In this document: in pieces, positions 26,287 through 35,539 of the stretch
How positions within the stretch are numbered: the stretch's first letter is position 1
Layout: each line of letters begins with the position of its first letter
Source: Terriglobia bacterium
Lineage (GTDB): Bacteria; Acidobacteriota; Terriglobia; Versatilivoradales; Versatilivoraceae
Assembly: GCA_022452285.1 (NCBI GenBank)
Contig: JAKUNG010000001.1
Span: forward strand, 62,001 to 126,000
Length of the DNA: 64,000 bases
Reading direction: 5' to 3'
Position numbers and translations under genes: made by a program
Notes under the pieces: generated by a model
Database searches by the model: none
Told to the model about the DNA's origin: nothing
The model's input: the letters and a program-made list of their open reading frames with translations, nothing else

Positions 26287-26384
26287 AGACAATAAAATTT
26301 TTTTCATTTTAAAATAGACAACTTTACTTTCTTCCACACCTATAAACTCAGTAATTCAGCGTTAATTTAAAAAGCTAATTTTTG

Positions 26385-27878
26385 TTACTCAACTTCGTAG
26401 AGAACATCTGATTCCAAGGGGAATAATGAAGATCGCCGATTTTGATATTCAAAACTTTCTGGGTTTGCACAAGTCGCGCCGGGTGTGTCAACCAAAATAG
26501 TTCGACCTGCAACAGGATTATAAGCTGCCCTAGGGGCAATAACACCTTTAGCAACTAAAATCTTCTTCGTTTCTGGTTTAATACCTAAAGATTTAATTTG
26601 TTCCAAACTCACTGGACACATCTTTGTACTAGTCAAAATGACTGTATTTTTTTCAGAAGTCTCTACCACAGCGGTTATACCTTGATCAAATGAGCCCCAT
26701 CCACCGTGTCTCACCTCTGGTTCAACAAAAATTCCATCTGATATTAGCCGAACTACACCACTTATTGAAACTGGTGTACCATGTCGTTCATCAGTTTTTG
26801 CCCCGACTTCAATTGAAACCCCATTTCGAACACCTGCCTTAACACAGGCATTGACTGCTTCAGGATCAAACAGAACAACAAGTGCATTTGAAGCATTTTG
26901 TTTTACAATCTGTTCTAGCACTACAGTTGAGTCTCCAGGGCCACCACCACCTACATTATCACCAATGTCTAGAAGCACTATTGGGGCCTCTATTGCTTGG
27001 ATAGCCATACTTACAGCCTCATCTGCCTTTGGGAGATTCACTTGGAATTCTTCTCGATTATCCCAAGCCCTCTGTGCCATCCAACGAGCTGCCTTCCTAG
27101 CCAATTCAGGATCATTGTCAGCCACTGCTAGAAAAGTAGCTCCCATTTCTTCAACATCTGAATAGGAAAAACCCATCGCTACGCTTGCAGAGAGGATCCC
27201 CGGCCATTCAAGGACGGATTGAAGGTCATCGTATAACCCTTTTGCTGGCAGCTCATCAGTATATTGTTTAGCTATATTAATAATTAAAGGGGGATACTCT
27301 ACAGCCTGAACTGGGCGAATTTCATTTTTTAAAGTTCTACCCATCAGTTCACCTGCCTCCAATCCACGATCTTTTTGGTCTAGATGTGGATTAGAACGAT
27401 AAATCATGGTGGCATCCGTGTTCTCTACCATTTTAGTAGATACATTAGCATGAAGATCAAGCGTCATTACAGTTGGAATATCTGGTCCCACTATCTGTCG
27501 CATTCTCTTAGCAATTTCTCCGTCCGCATCTGGAAAATCTTTAGATACCGTAGCACCATGAAGTGCAAGGTATAAACCATCTAATGGCAATGACTCCCTC
27601 AAAGCTTTCTCCATCTGGTTAGCTATTGACTCAAAAGTCTCGGCAACAATAGTTCCACTTGGCATTGCAAATGCAGCCAAAAGGGGAACAATTTCTATTT
27701 CATTATTCTCTTTAGCCCACTGCAAAAAACCACTGATTTCATGGTTTCCTCCCGACCAACGATCAATTAATTCCTTTCCAAAAGTAAGACTGACTTGTTC
27801 GAAATCAGCATAGGTAGTAGGAGTAGTTGCAAAAGTATTGGATTCGTGAAAAAAACCAGCGACAGCAACACGTTTCAT
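26385..27878 (-). CDS. M81 family metallopeptidase (MlrC-like), copy 1
   Basis: A 497-residue MlrC-like protein with an N-terminal M81 (DUF1485) domain and a C-terminal MlrC domain. Visible motifs are 'FFHESNTFA' at the N-terminus, 'LALHGA', 'TLDLHANVS', 'YRSNPHLD' (candidate metal ligands) and 'IGDNVGGGGPGDST' at the start of the second domain. MlrC degrades linearised microcystin, but most homologues act on unknown peptides or amides. It has no signal peptide and is cytoplasmic. It lies downstream of the aldo/keto reductase and a possible 33-residue frame. A second copy is at 37828-39282. Confidence 0.93.
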   Translation of the reverse strand: MKRVAVAGFFHESNTFATTPTTYADFEQVSLTFGKELIDRWSGGNHEISGFLQWAKENNEIEIVPLLAAFAMPSGTIVAETFESIANQMEKALRESLPLDGLYLALHGATVSKDFPDADGEIAKRMRQIVGPDIPTVMTLDLHANVSTKMVENTDATMIYRSNPHLDQKDRGLEAGELMGRTLKNEIRPVQAVEYPPLIINIAKQYTDELPAKGLYDDLQSVLEWPGILSASVAMGFSYSDVEEMGATFLAVADNDPELARKAARWMAQRAWDNREEFQVNLPKADEAVSMAIQAIEAPIVLLDIGDNVGGGGPGDSTVVLEQIVKQNASNALVVLFDPEAVNACVKAGVRNGVSIEVGAKTDERHGTPVSISGVVRLISDGIFVEPEVRHGGWGSFDQGITAVVETSEKNTVILTSTKMCPVSLEQIKSLGIKPETKKILVAKGVIAPRAAYNPVAGRTILVDTPGATCANPESFEYQNRRSSLFPLESDVLYEVE

Positions 27879-27898
27879 AAAATTTGATCCTCTCTTTT

Positions 27899-28000
27899 CT
27901 ATCTTAGGTCATTGACTTCCAGACTACGAAAAAATTCCAACAAGAACTCCAGCGGTGCCTTGCCAGTTTCTTTTATTTGTCCCTTAATTTTCTTTACCAT
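27899..28000 (-). CDS. Possible small protein, 33 residues, overlapping the aldo/keto reductase end
   Basis: An ATG at 28000 overlaps the reductase stop by 7 bases and opens a 33-codon frame ending in TAG. The product starts MVKKIKGQIKETGKAPLEFL and ends 'FFRSLEVNDLR', a basic N-terminus followed by an amphipathic helix. It fills most of the gap before the M81 gene. I do not recognise it, and a chance open frame of this size is quite possible; the overlapping stop-start geometry is the only positive sign. Confidence 0.3.
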   Translation of the reverse strand: MVKKIKGQIKETGKAPLEFLLEFFRSLEVNDLR

Positions 28001-28974
28001 CTGTCAATCTCACTCATCCACTCACTAGGAAAATTCATTTCCATCGCTACCAAAGCGGATTTTATGTGATCTTCCGTTCTAGCCCCTACTAACACAGAAC
28101 TAATCTCTTTCTGACCCAAAACCCAAGCCATAGCTAACTGAGTCATTGAAATTCCTGTATCCTTTGATTTTGAACGGAGTTGATCTACAATCCGAAAACT
28201 CCGTTCATGAAAATATATATCTACATGGGGTGGCATGACATCAAATCGGGTACCCTTTGGAATTGTTGCAAGGTCTGAAGTATACTTTCCAGTCAAAAAA
28301 CCTGCCCCCAAAGGGCTATAGCTTATTACACTAACATTTTCTTCACGGCAAAGAGGCAGCAAATCATCTTCGATCTCCCGACAGACTAAATTATAATTGG
28401 GTTGAATAACTTCAAAACAAGGAAAGTCATTCTTCCGACTAATTTTAAGTCCCTCTGCAAGTTGTTCTGCTCCAAAGTTACTACAACCAATAACTCGAAT
28501 CTTTCCGGATTGAACTCCTTTGTTAAAAGCACTTAATCCTTTTTCCAATGGGACTTGTGGATCAAAATTATGAAATAAATAAATGTCAACCCATTCAGTC
28601 TGAAGTCTTTCTAAACTAGCCTCAAGAGATTTTCTAACATGTTGTTCATCAGCATTTGAGGATACTTTGGTTTGGATAATAATATCAGATCGGATTCCAC
28701 GTGATTTTAACCACCGGCCCAGAATTTTTTCTGAAGAATGCATCTCTCCAGTTTTTTCCCGGACATCATCAACCCCAAGGCTCGTCTTTCTATAATGCCG
28801 AGCTTGTCCTCCTCCATAGGCCTCTGCCGTATCAAATAAATTAATCCCCTGTTCAAAAGCAAAATCCATTATTCTAAAAGATGCCTCTTCATCAATTTCT
28901 CGTCCAAAGGTTGCACAACCAAGTCCTAGTTTGCTTACTTTCAAATCAGTTTTTCCCAAGATTCTCGATTCCAT
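27994..28974 (-). CDS. Aldo/keto reductase
   Basis: A 326-residue (alpha/beta)8 NADPH-dependent reductase. The catalytic tetrad is visible: 'NLFDTAEAYGGG' (Asp and Tyr), 'IIIQTKVSS' (Lys) and 'IYLFHNFDP' (His). 'LGLGCATFG' at the N-terminus and 'GARTEDHIKSAL' near the C-terminus are typical of the bacterial class that includes L-glyceraldehyde-3-phosphate reductase-like enzymes. Its ATG shares a base with the stop of the esterase-like gene (TAATG), so it is translationally coupled. It would interconvert a carbonyl and an alcohol in the same catabolic route. Confidence 0.93.
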   Translation of the reverse strand: MESRILGKTDLKVSKLGLGCATFGREIDEEASFRIMDFAFEQGINLFDTAEAYGGGQARHYRKTSLGVDDVREKTGEMHSSEKILGRWLKSRGIRSDIIIQTKVSSNADEQHVRKSLEASLERLQTEWVDIYLFHNFDPQVPLEKGLSAFNKGVQSGKIRVIGCSNFGAEQLAEGLKISRKNDFPCFEVIQPNYNLVCREIEDDLLPLCREENVSVISYSPLGAGFLTGKYTSDLATIPKGTRFDVMPPHVDIYFHERSFRIVDQLRSKSKDTGISMTQLAMAWVLGQKEISSVLVGARTEDHIKSALVAMEMNFPSEWMSEIDRW

Positions 28975-31028
28975 TATTTGTTGTCCTCTCTGATAACCAA
29001 ATTATCAATAGCACCTGCAAGATGAAATAGTCTTTTGACTCTTTTTAGTTTATGCCCTGATATTCCCATAATTGCTACTGGCCTCGGTGCAAGTAACCCG
29101 ATGATTTCAGGTATATCACAAGTCCTCAAAATATTAAGCAACTGGGGGGCCTTTGAATCCATGTGAGTCAAAAACGGCCGATAATGAAACGTTCCTTCAA
29201 TTTCATTTTCCAACAATGCAGCGTACGCTACTAAGACGGCTGCGCTACTTTCACCACCCAAAAAAATAGCCACCTTGTTATCGTATTGTTTATTTAAATA
29301 CCTAGCAACTGCAATAATGTCCCAAATTTTTCCACTATCCGATGTGCGACCTAATAATGCATGTGCCCTCTTAACAAAATTAGGAGGGTTAGTAACACTC
29401 CAACGAGTCAATCCAGCGCCTCTAGGCTGCATAACATAAATCTGGTCAAAATCTTGAAAAGTGATTTTAGTAGGAAACTTTTCCTGTCCATTTGTGTTCA
29501 CCCACAAAAGAAGACGGGTTAACTTATCGCTCTTGACTGAAAAACGTTTAGTCCATAACGGAACCTTAATTTCGGACTCTGTTTTTAACCAAATCTGATT
29601 GGGAATTTTTTTTTGAATAAAAGTAGCTGGAGGAACTCTAACTGGAAAATGGGGAAATGAAAAATCTTTAATCGAAGTAAGCAGTTTGGTTCTCCAATCA
29701 GTAAAGGAACCATGAATAGAACCACTAAGTTTCGCCATTGGAACAAAAAGATGATCGATTGAGGTATTAATCTGATTAGTGGGAATGTCAGAATCTTTGG
29801 GAAATACACGCAAACTTTGAGGTTCAATAGGGAATTTTTGTTGTAGCCCTTTTTGAATAACTAGGTCTTTTTCACTGTCAACTACTCTTGCAGGGTTTCC
29901 CTGCAAATGAGTATTAATAAAACGGAAGACCGCCTGGCGAATATCTTTGCGATACCTGTGTCGTCCTATGCTAACAACATTTTGTACCTGATCACCTAAA
30001 CCAAAAAGACTATAATGTCTTTCTAGACGGTTAATAACACGTTCATTGGCGTTCATCGGAAAAATTGGGTCAGCGTCACTATTAATAAAAAGTAGCGCCC
30101 GTGGTGCTATTAATCCTCCAATCCGGGTCCAAGGCCACAAAAAAGTATTATAAAAAAACATACAATCACAATGTCCATTAATAAAAAAATCGGAGACATA
30201 GGATGGTAAATCAGCCATAGCACTAACAGGTACTGCTACTCGTACTCTCTCATCGGCAGCGGCAACCCAGAATGTGACAGCTCCACCACCACTAATCCCC
30301 GTTACAGCCAACCGAGACGAATCAACATCAGATCGAGAAAATAAATAGTCAATACCTCTAATTGCATTCCAGGTTTCAACACCAGCAGGAGTATAACCTC
30401 GTGAGTGCCACCACCATTGTTGTTTGCTATAGGTTCCATGATGAATTCCAGTAATTTCACCTAACTGAAGACTATCAACAATCAAGCAAATATAGCCGTG
30501 ACGGGCAAACCAAATCCCATGAGATTGGTAGGACGTCTTATTACCATTACGACCATTACCTGTATGACCACATAAATAAAGTACTGCTGGCATTCTTCCC
30601 TTAAGCGTTGGATCTGCTGGACGATATAGATTAGCTGTAACATAAAGACCAGGACGACTCTGATAATGAAGCTTCTCCACTACAAAACCATCTCCTTTAA
30701 TTATTCCCGTCACACGAACCTTCAGAGGAGTTTTCTTGGGAAGTGGGTCTAACCCCAGCATGTAAAGATATTGTTGACTATATTCTGGGCGTAGTTGATC
30801 CCAGTCCTTAAAATTTCTAACCTCAGCATGGAAACTTTTGTGCAGCTTTTTAGATTCTACGGCAAGATAATTTTGAATCATAAGGTCCCCGGGCAGCTCT
30901 CGGCTTGGTTTGCCATAATGCTGACTAAAACTTAAACCATCAGGCCACAAGAAAACCCAAAATAGCAGCAAACATAATCGGAAAATCTTGATCGTCCCTA
31001 CTTTTTCAGAAAAAAGAAAATAATTCAT
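28974..31028 (-). CDS. Exported alpha/beta hydrolase, acetyl-xylan-esterase-like, with a degenerate second half
   Basis: A 684-residue protein with an N-terminal signal or anchor sequence (hydrophobic 15-35). The first hydrolase half is complete: 'AVLYLCGHTGNG' oxyanion region, nucleophile elbow GISGGG (S246) and 'LLFINSDADPIFP' with the acidic residue and a downstream His ('SIGRHRY'). The second half (about 430-684) repeats the fold order but its elbow reads 'LGGESSAA' and it ends with 'LLAPRPVAIMG'. Such paired esterase-like proteins are frequent in Planctomycetota and Lentisphaerota. It probably deacylates carbohydrate or a related ester outside the cytoplasm. Confidence 0.82.
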   Translation of the reverse strand: MNYFLFSEKVGTIKIFRLCLLLFWVFLWPDGLSFSQHYGKPSRELPGDLMIQNYLAVESKKLHKSFHAEVRNFKDWDQLRPEYSQQYLYMLGLDPLPKKTPLKVRVTGIIKGDGFVVEKLHYQSRPGLYVTANLYRPADPTLKGRMPAVLYLCGHTGNGRNGNKTSYQSHGIWFARHGYICLIVDSLQLGEITGIHHGTYSKQQWWWHSRGYTPAGVETWNAIRGIDYLFSRSDVDSSRLAVTGISGGGAVTFWVAAADERVRVAVPVSAMADLPSYVSDFFINGHCDCMFFYNTFLWPWTRIGGLIAPRALLFINSDADPIFPMNANERVINRLERHYSLFGLGDQVQNVVSIGRHRYRKDIRQAVFRFINTHLQGNPARVVDSEKDLVIQKGLQQKFPIEPQSLRVFPKDSDIPTNQINTSIDHLFVPMAKLSGSIHGSFTDWRTKLLTSIKDFSFPHFPVRVPPATFIQKKIPNQIWLKTESEIKVPLWTKRFSVKSDKLTRLLLWVNTNGQEKFPTKITFQDFDQIYVMQPRGAGLTRWSVTNPPNFVKRAHALLGRTSDSGKIWDIIAVARYLNKQYDNKVAIFLGGESSAAVLVAYAALLENEIEGTFHYRPFLTHMDSKAPQLLNILRTCDIPEIIGLLAPRPVAIMGISGHKLKRVKRLFHLAGAIDNLVIREDNK

Positions 31029-31133
31029 TAGCCTTAATGAGATCCCTACGAAAACAAAAACATTATTGAAAAGCTGCCGTTTTCTAAATCATCTAAATAC
31101 TTTTTAGTAGATGTCGTTAGTTAATTTTTAGAG

Positions 31134-31673
31134 CTAACCACTATATTCATTCCTGACAAGACCCATGAGCAATAAATCATGCCACTTCCCCCGAGAAAAA
31201 TGCCAATCACGTAAAGCACCTTCTTTTTTAAAACCACATTTTTCATAACAACGCATACCTCTTTCATTCGATCGGAGAACTCGAAGACCAACACGATGTA
31301 GATTCAATTCCTCGAAACAAACTTTAAGGAATAAACCAATGGCCTCTTCACCCAAACCTTGAGATAGCGAGCCAAGGTCTCCTATTACAATACCTAACTC
31401 GGTATTTTGACGTCGGAGATCCAAATGCTCATATCCAATATGCCCAAGGTACTTGCCATCTTTCTTTTTACAAATAGCAAACTTTCTATTGCAAGGATCC
31501 GAATCCTTAACTTGATTTTCAACAAAAAAACGAGCCTGTTCAAGTGATTCTGGCCATAAATAAGAACCAGTCCACCACACAATGTCGTCTTGGGTACGCC
31601 ACTGATAAAGAGCCTCAACATCTGTCATTAAATACTCCCTTAGAAAAATTCTGTTTCCTACAATATGAGGCAT
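31134..31673 (-). CDS. GNAT family N-acetyltransferase (RimJ/RimL type)
   Basis: A 179-residue acyl-CoA-dependent acetyltransferase. The family features are 'LREYLMTDVEALYQWR' at the N-terminus, 'YLGHIGYEHLD' in the beta4 strand and 'LGSLSQGLGEEAIGLFL' as the acetyl-CoA loop (degenerate Q/RxxGxG/A), then 'LRVLRSNERGMRCYEKCGF' typical of RimJ/RimL and SpeG relatives. The ATG follows AAGGAGAGGG. It may acetylate an amino sugar, polyamine or protein N-terminus; its catabolic neighbours favour a small molecule but do not prove it. Confidence 0.9.
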   Translation of the reverse strand: MPHIVGNRIFLREYLMTDVEALYQWRTQDDIVWWTGSYLWPESLEQARFFVENQVKDSDPCNRKFAICKKKDGKYLGHIGYEHLDLRRQNTELGIVIGDLGSLSQGLGEEAIGLFLKVCFEELNLHRVGLRVLRSNERGMRCYEKCGFKKEGALRDWHFSRGKWHDLLLMGLVRNEYSG

Positions 31674-31735
31674 GATTCCCTCTCCTTATCTTGATAATTT
31701 ATTAATCACCATGATCAAATTTACATCGTCATCAT

Positions 31736-31755
31736 CTACCAATGTAGATTGGTAG
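31736..31755. repeat. Hairpin between the BKACE and GNAT genes
   Basis: CTACCAAT (31736-31743) and ATTGGTAG (31748-31755) form a perfect 8-bp stem with a 4-base loop. It sits in the 139-base gap between the BKACE stop and the GNAT start. There is no T-run on the minus strand, so it is a weak terminator candidate, mRNA structure or operator. Confidence 0.5.
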
Positions 31756-31812
31756 TAAAATATTTCTTAAGATCATTGCAATTTTTACTAATTAAACTCT
31801 TTTCTAACATAA

Positions 31813-32646
31813 TCATAAATGCCTGGAAAATAAGTTCCTGGCTTGGTTAGAATCTGCCAGTACTCGATTTCTTTTGACGGCGTCAATTGCTGCAATCCGA
31901 ACTAACTCTGCATTACTCTTTGCCACCTTACCGTTAGGAAGAAACAGATTGTTCTCAAATCCTATCCTAGCATGCCCACCCTGACTTAGAGCATAATCAA
32001 TACACCTAGCTTCATCTTTGCCAAAAGCACAAACAAACCAAGCCTTTTTTAAAAAGCTGGCTTCCAAAAATTCATCTAAATCAGAGGGTATTGATAACTG
32101 ATTTTGACTGTAACGTCCTAAGACGTATAAAACACAAGGGTCGTGGGAAGGTACGATGCCTCGTTGGACAAGTTCGGCAAGATATTTAACTTCATTCGAA
32201 TTAAAAACAATGAATTGCGTGAAAATTCTTTCAGCTGACAACCAAGAAAAGAAATTGCCAGCCTGAACCTCATAAGCTGTGTCCGGAATTAGCTCCATTA
32301 AAGAAAGTGTGACTGCTTCTGGCCTTAATTCCTTCACCATTTTAATTTGTTGCTCAGGCTGATATAAGCCACAAGACTCTGTTGTAACTTGAATGACAAG
32401 ATTTTTTCCAACCCGCAAATAGATAGCTTGGATTGCAGTCTTGTAAGCTGATACATCTAAAACGTGCCTCAAATTGTGATCACGGACATGTAGATGAAAA
32501 ACCGAAGCCCCTGCATCTAGACTTTCAACAGCCGTTTCAGATAATTCAGTGGGTGTCAGAGGAATATTTGGATGATCCTTATAAGATCTTCGACCCCCAC
32601 TAGGTGCAACACATATAATGACTTGGCTTTGGTTTTCAGTTTGCAC
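31813..32646 (-). CDS. BKACE family beta-keto acid cleavage enzyme (DUF849)
   Basis: A 277-residue Zn-dependent TIM-barrel enzyme related to 3-keto-5-aminohexanoate cleavage enzyme (Kce). It condenses a beta-keto acid with acetyl-CoA to give acetoacetate and a new CoA ester. The zinc motif H51-L-H53 is visible in 'VFHLHVRD', with 'IICVAPSGG' at the N-terminus and 'GHARIGFENNL' near residue 230. It begins with GTG. In this family the residues around the HLH and the second half set specificity for charged or neutral keto acids; I cannot assign one here. Its neighbour is a D-aminoacylase-like amidohydrolase. Confidence 0.9.
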   Translation of the reverse strand: MQTENQSQVIICVAPSGGRRSYKDHPNIPLTPTELSETAVESLDAGASVFHLHVRDHNLRHVLDVSAYKTAIQAIYLRVGKNLVIQVTTESCGLYQPEQQIKMVKELRPEAVTLSLMELIPDTAYEVQAGNFFSWLSAERIFTQFIVFNSNEVKYLAELVQRGIVPSHDPCVLYVLGRYSQNQLSIPSDLDEFLEASFLKKAWFVCAFGKDEARCIDYALSQGGHARIGFENNLFLPNGKVAKSNAELVRIAAIDAVKRNRVLADSNQARNLFSRHL

Positions 32647-32736
32647 CGATCTCTAACCTCCACCATACATCAACTTGATCATTCTCAAATTTTTTATCCT
32701 TTTACCATCAATTAAATATGTCAAAGACAGCTAGTG

Positions 32737-34329
32737 TTAATGCCGCAAAACTTTTCCACCATGATGACCTGTTAATTGGCCATTCTCTAGCGTCAAAACT
32801 CCATTAACAATTACATGAATCATACCCGATGCTGTCTGATTGGGATGGTAAGTCGTTCCCCGTTCAGAAAAGCTTTCAGGATCAAAAACTGCTATGTCTG
32901 CACAGTTCCCTGGTTTGATTACTCCGCGATCTTTAAGGCCTAGACGTTTAGCTGGAAGTGAGGTTAATCTTCTGACAGCTTCTTCTGGACTGAGGGTCCT
33001 GGTATCACGTACAAAATGGCGATAAAACCAAGATGCCCATGTATAAGCACCATGAAAAGAGCTGCCCTTTAAAGGACCATCTGGTGCTAAAGCAGTTGCA
33101 TCTGAGCCTACCATACAACAAGGATGCTCAAACGCTAGTCGATTTTCTTCTAATCTATAAGTCAGAGCCATCACCATTAGACGGTGAATATCATCCACTT
33201 CAGCCAACAGCAGATTATAAACCGCATCAAGAGGATCTACATTCATCTGCTGACTAATTTCCCAAATACTCTGACCAGAAAATTCAGGATGTGCCCAACT
33301 TTCAAAAATGAGAATGCGTTTCCAGTCGTCTTGAACCAGTGACTGGAGAGGACTCTTGTATGCCTTTAGTTCAGCTCTAACAGAATGACTATTTAATCTA
33401 GAGGCAATTGCTTTTGGACCACCATCTAGGGCCCATGGTGGTAGAGCAGTCCTAAGATTAGTAGTCCCAAAGAGTCGGGTATGCATATCGAAACCTATAT
33501 CCTGACCACGTTGTTGGGCAGTTTCTACCATGCTTAGAGCTGTCTCATAAGCTTTAAAGCCATCATCTGTTAATCTAGCTACAACTTGGATATGCGATAT
33601 TTGTAGTGGTGTTCCAGAAATTTCACTAGTCCTGATAGCCTCAGCAATGGTCTCCTCAACTTCGCCTGCGCGATTACGCGTGTGAGTCGCATAGTATCCT
33701 TCATATTGTGCCACCACCTTGCAAAGTTCTACGATCTCCATCTCAGTACAAGCTTTTTCAGGGCCATATTCTAGACCGGTGGAAAAACCAAAAGCTCCCT
33801 CTTCTAAACATTGTGCCAACAACTTTTTCATTCTAGCCAATTCTTGACCTGTCGAAGGCTGGCTAGTATCCCCAGATACCGCCAATCGGAGCAAGCCATT
33901 GGGAACAAGTGTCAGAACATTGACGGCTGGAGATTGACTCTCCAACCTTTCCAAATACCCTGCCATTGTTCGCCAGCTAATTTCATGCTCTGCCTGACAT
34001 CCATAAATATTACTCTTGGAACGCTCTGGGTCAATAATGGGAGCACAACCATGCCCACAGTTACCAATTACTTCTAGAGTAACCCCTTGAGTTATTGAAC
34101 TCACTGCTCGAGGATCAAGAATCAGTGTAAAATCAGAATGACTGTGAATGTCTATAATCCCAGGGCAAACATATAAGCCTTTTACTTTTATTACTTTAGA
34201 GTACTTATCCTCATTTAATTTTGCAACTTCTAAAATCCTTCCGTCACAAATTCCTATATCAGCTCTAACAGGTGGTTTACCAGTTCCATCAATCACCATT
34301 CCACCCTGAATTAATAAGTTACCTCTCAT
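32737..34329 (-). CDS. D-aminoacylase / N-acyl-D-amino-acid deacylase family amidohydrolase
   Basis: A 530-residue amidohydrolase-superfamily enzyme. Metal-site motifs are 'GIIDIHSHSDF' (H62, H64), 'VIGNCGHGCAP' (a cysteine at the position typical of D-aminoacylases), 'ATHTRNRAGE', 'ISHIQV' and 'MVGSDATA' (Asp). The N-terminal composite domain opens 'LLIQGGMVIDGTGKPPVRAD' and the C-terminus returns to the same beta sandwich. Members deacylate N-acyl-D-amino acids or open related ring amides. Together with the BKACE and DapA-like genes it suggests breakdown of an acylated amino or amino-sugar-derived compound. Confidence 0.9.
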   Translation of the reverse strand: MRGNLLIQGGMVIDGTGKPPVRADIGICDGRILEVAKLNEDKYSKVIKVKGLYVCPGIIDIHSHSDFTLILDPRAVSSITQGVTLEVIGNCGHGCAPIIDPERSKSNIYGCQAEHEISWRTMAGYLERLESQSPAVNVLTLVPNGLLRLAVSGDTSQPSTGQELARMKKLLAQCLEEGAFGFSTGLEYGPEKACTEMEIVELCKVVAQYEGYYATHTRNRAGEVEETIAEAIRTSEISGTPLQISHIQVVARLTDDGFKAYETALSMVETAQQRGQDIGFDMHTRLFGTTNLRTALPPWALDGGPKAIASRLNSHSVRAELKAYKSPLQSLVQDDWKRILIFESWAHPEFSGQSIWEISQQMNVDPLDAVYNLLLAEVDDIHRLMVMALTYRLEENRLAFEHPCCMVGSDATALAPDGPLKGSSFHGAYTWASWFYRHFVRDTRTLSPEEAVRRLTSLPAKRLGLKDRGVIKPGNCADIAVFDPESFSERGTTYHPNQTASGMIHVIVNGVLTLENGQLTGHHGGKVLRH

Positions 34330-34561
34330 GGTTGAAACCCTTTTTTGTCTTCAAGGAACCCTCAGTTGAAAAAGAAATTTCGATAATATAGCCTTGCTTT
34401 GGCTGTTTCAACTGACATTATATAAATTAAACAACCTTTTATATTTTGCCTTGAAAAACCAAAGTACTCAAAAAATAAATTATTAGTTCTGAAAAATCTT
34501 TTAAGAGGAAGGGGTCAGCTAAAGAAAATGAAAGAAATGATTAAGGGAACTTACAAAACCA

Positions 34562-35515
34562 TCATCTCTTTTTTCTTTTAACTGATAGGGGAGGTAGTAA
34601 ATCTTCTCGATTTTGGTCAAGAAGCCGTTTTACATTTTGAGCACATGTAGTGGTAAGAGGATAATCAAGGTGGTTGGACCAAGTCCGAAACACACCAAGA
34701 TCGACCATTAACCGTTTAAGACCAGAAAGCCAACAAGTCAACTTCTCCCCACCATATGTCACACGCAACATTCGAATAATTCTAGTTTCGAGTAAGTCAG
34801 CTTTTTCAAAATCACCAGCTTGGAAAGCATCAATCATTTGGTTTGTCAAAAATCCAGTAAAGATTCCACCACCTAATAACAAACCATCATAGCCTGCCCT
34901 AAGATACTTCAAACATTGAAATTCATTTCCATTAAGCAATTTCAGATTTGGTCTATTTTTTCGGGCGGACAGAGCAATTTCTCTACGTTGGGCATCAGAA
35001 GAACTATCCTTAACCATTACAACTCTTTTATCTGCATAGATTTCAGCCAAAACGGAGTCTGGGATGACAACAGAAGAATAACGACCCCGATCATAGATAC
35101 CCACTGGCAAAGGGCTTTCCTTCAGAATCTGGCGATAGTGATTAGTTAATGTGTCATTATTTGCATTGAGAAAAAAAAGAGGAGGCGCCACAATGGCAAG
35201 ATCAGCTCCATCACGCTTAGCTGTTTTAATGTTTGCAACAACTCTGCTAGCAGAATTGTCAGTTACTTGAACAGCAATAACTAGTTTTCTTTTTGCATAT
35301 TTCTTAACATTACGGACCAAACGGCTTTGTTCAACCTCTGACATCCATGGTCCTTCACCACAGGTGCCCGCCAGGAAAAGGCCATTAACGCCTAAACGAA
35401 GATGATGTTCTACCATCCGTTTAACTGCCACGGCATCTACTTTAAGGTCTTTAGTGAAAGGAGTCGGCGTAGCCGACCATACACCGTGTAATTTTTCTAG
35501 TGAAAGTTTACCCAT
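34562..35515 (-). CDS. DapA-like (dihydrodipicolinate synthase / N-acetylneuraminate lyase family) aldolase
   Basis: A 317-residue class I (Schiff-base) aldolase. The N-terminus 'GVWSATPTPFTKDLKVD' and 'GLFLAGTCGEGPWMS' (the GTTGE-type pyruvate-binding loop) define the family, and 'VVMVKDSSSD' carries the Schiff-base lysine. The usual tyrosine motif YNVP reads 'IYDRGRYS' here, so the substrate differs from aspartate semialdehyde. The start is ATG at 35515, six bases after TAGGAG; a TTG two codons upstream would overlap that site. It is probably a catabolic lyase or dehydratase for a 2-keto-3-deoxy acid and not a lysine-pathway enzyme. Confidence 0.9.
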   Translation of the reverse strand: MGKLSLEKLHGVWSATPTPFTKDLKVDAVAVKRMVEHHLRLGVNGLFLAGTCGEGPWMSEVEQSRLVRNVKKYAKRKLVIAVQVTDNSASRVVANIKTAKRDGADLAIVAPPLFFLNANNDTLTNHYRQILKESPLPVGIYDRGRYSSVVIPDSVLAEIYADKRVVMVKDSSSDAQRREIALSARKNRPNLKLLNGNEFQCLKYLRAGYDGLLLGGGIFTGFLTNQMIDAFQAGDFEKADLLETRIIRMLRVTYGGEKLTCWLSGLKRLMVDLGVFRTWSNHLDYPLTTTCAQNVKRLLDQNREDLLPPLSVKRKKR

Positions 35516-35539
35516 TCTCAACTCCTAAAATTATTCTAA

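Noticed and set aside
34363-34414. 9-bp inverted repeat CAGTTGAAA / TTTCAACTG between the D-aminoacylase-like and DapA-like genes
   Set aside because: A 34-base spacer in AT-rich DNA and no associated T-run or promoter; likely chance.
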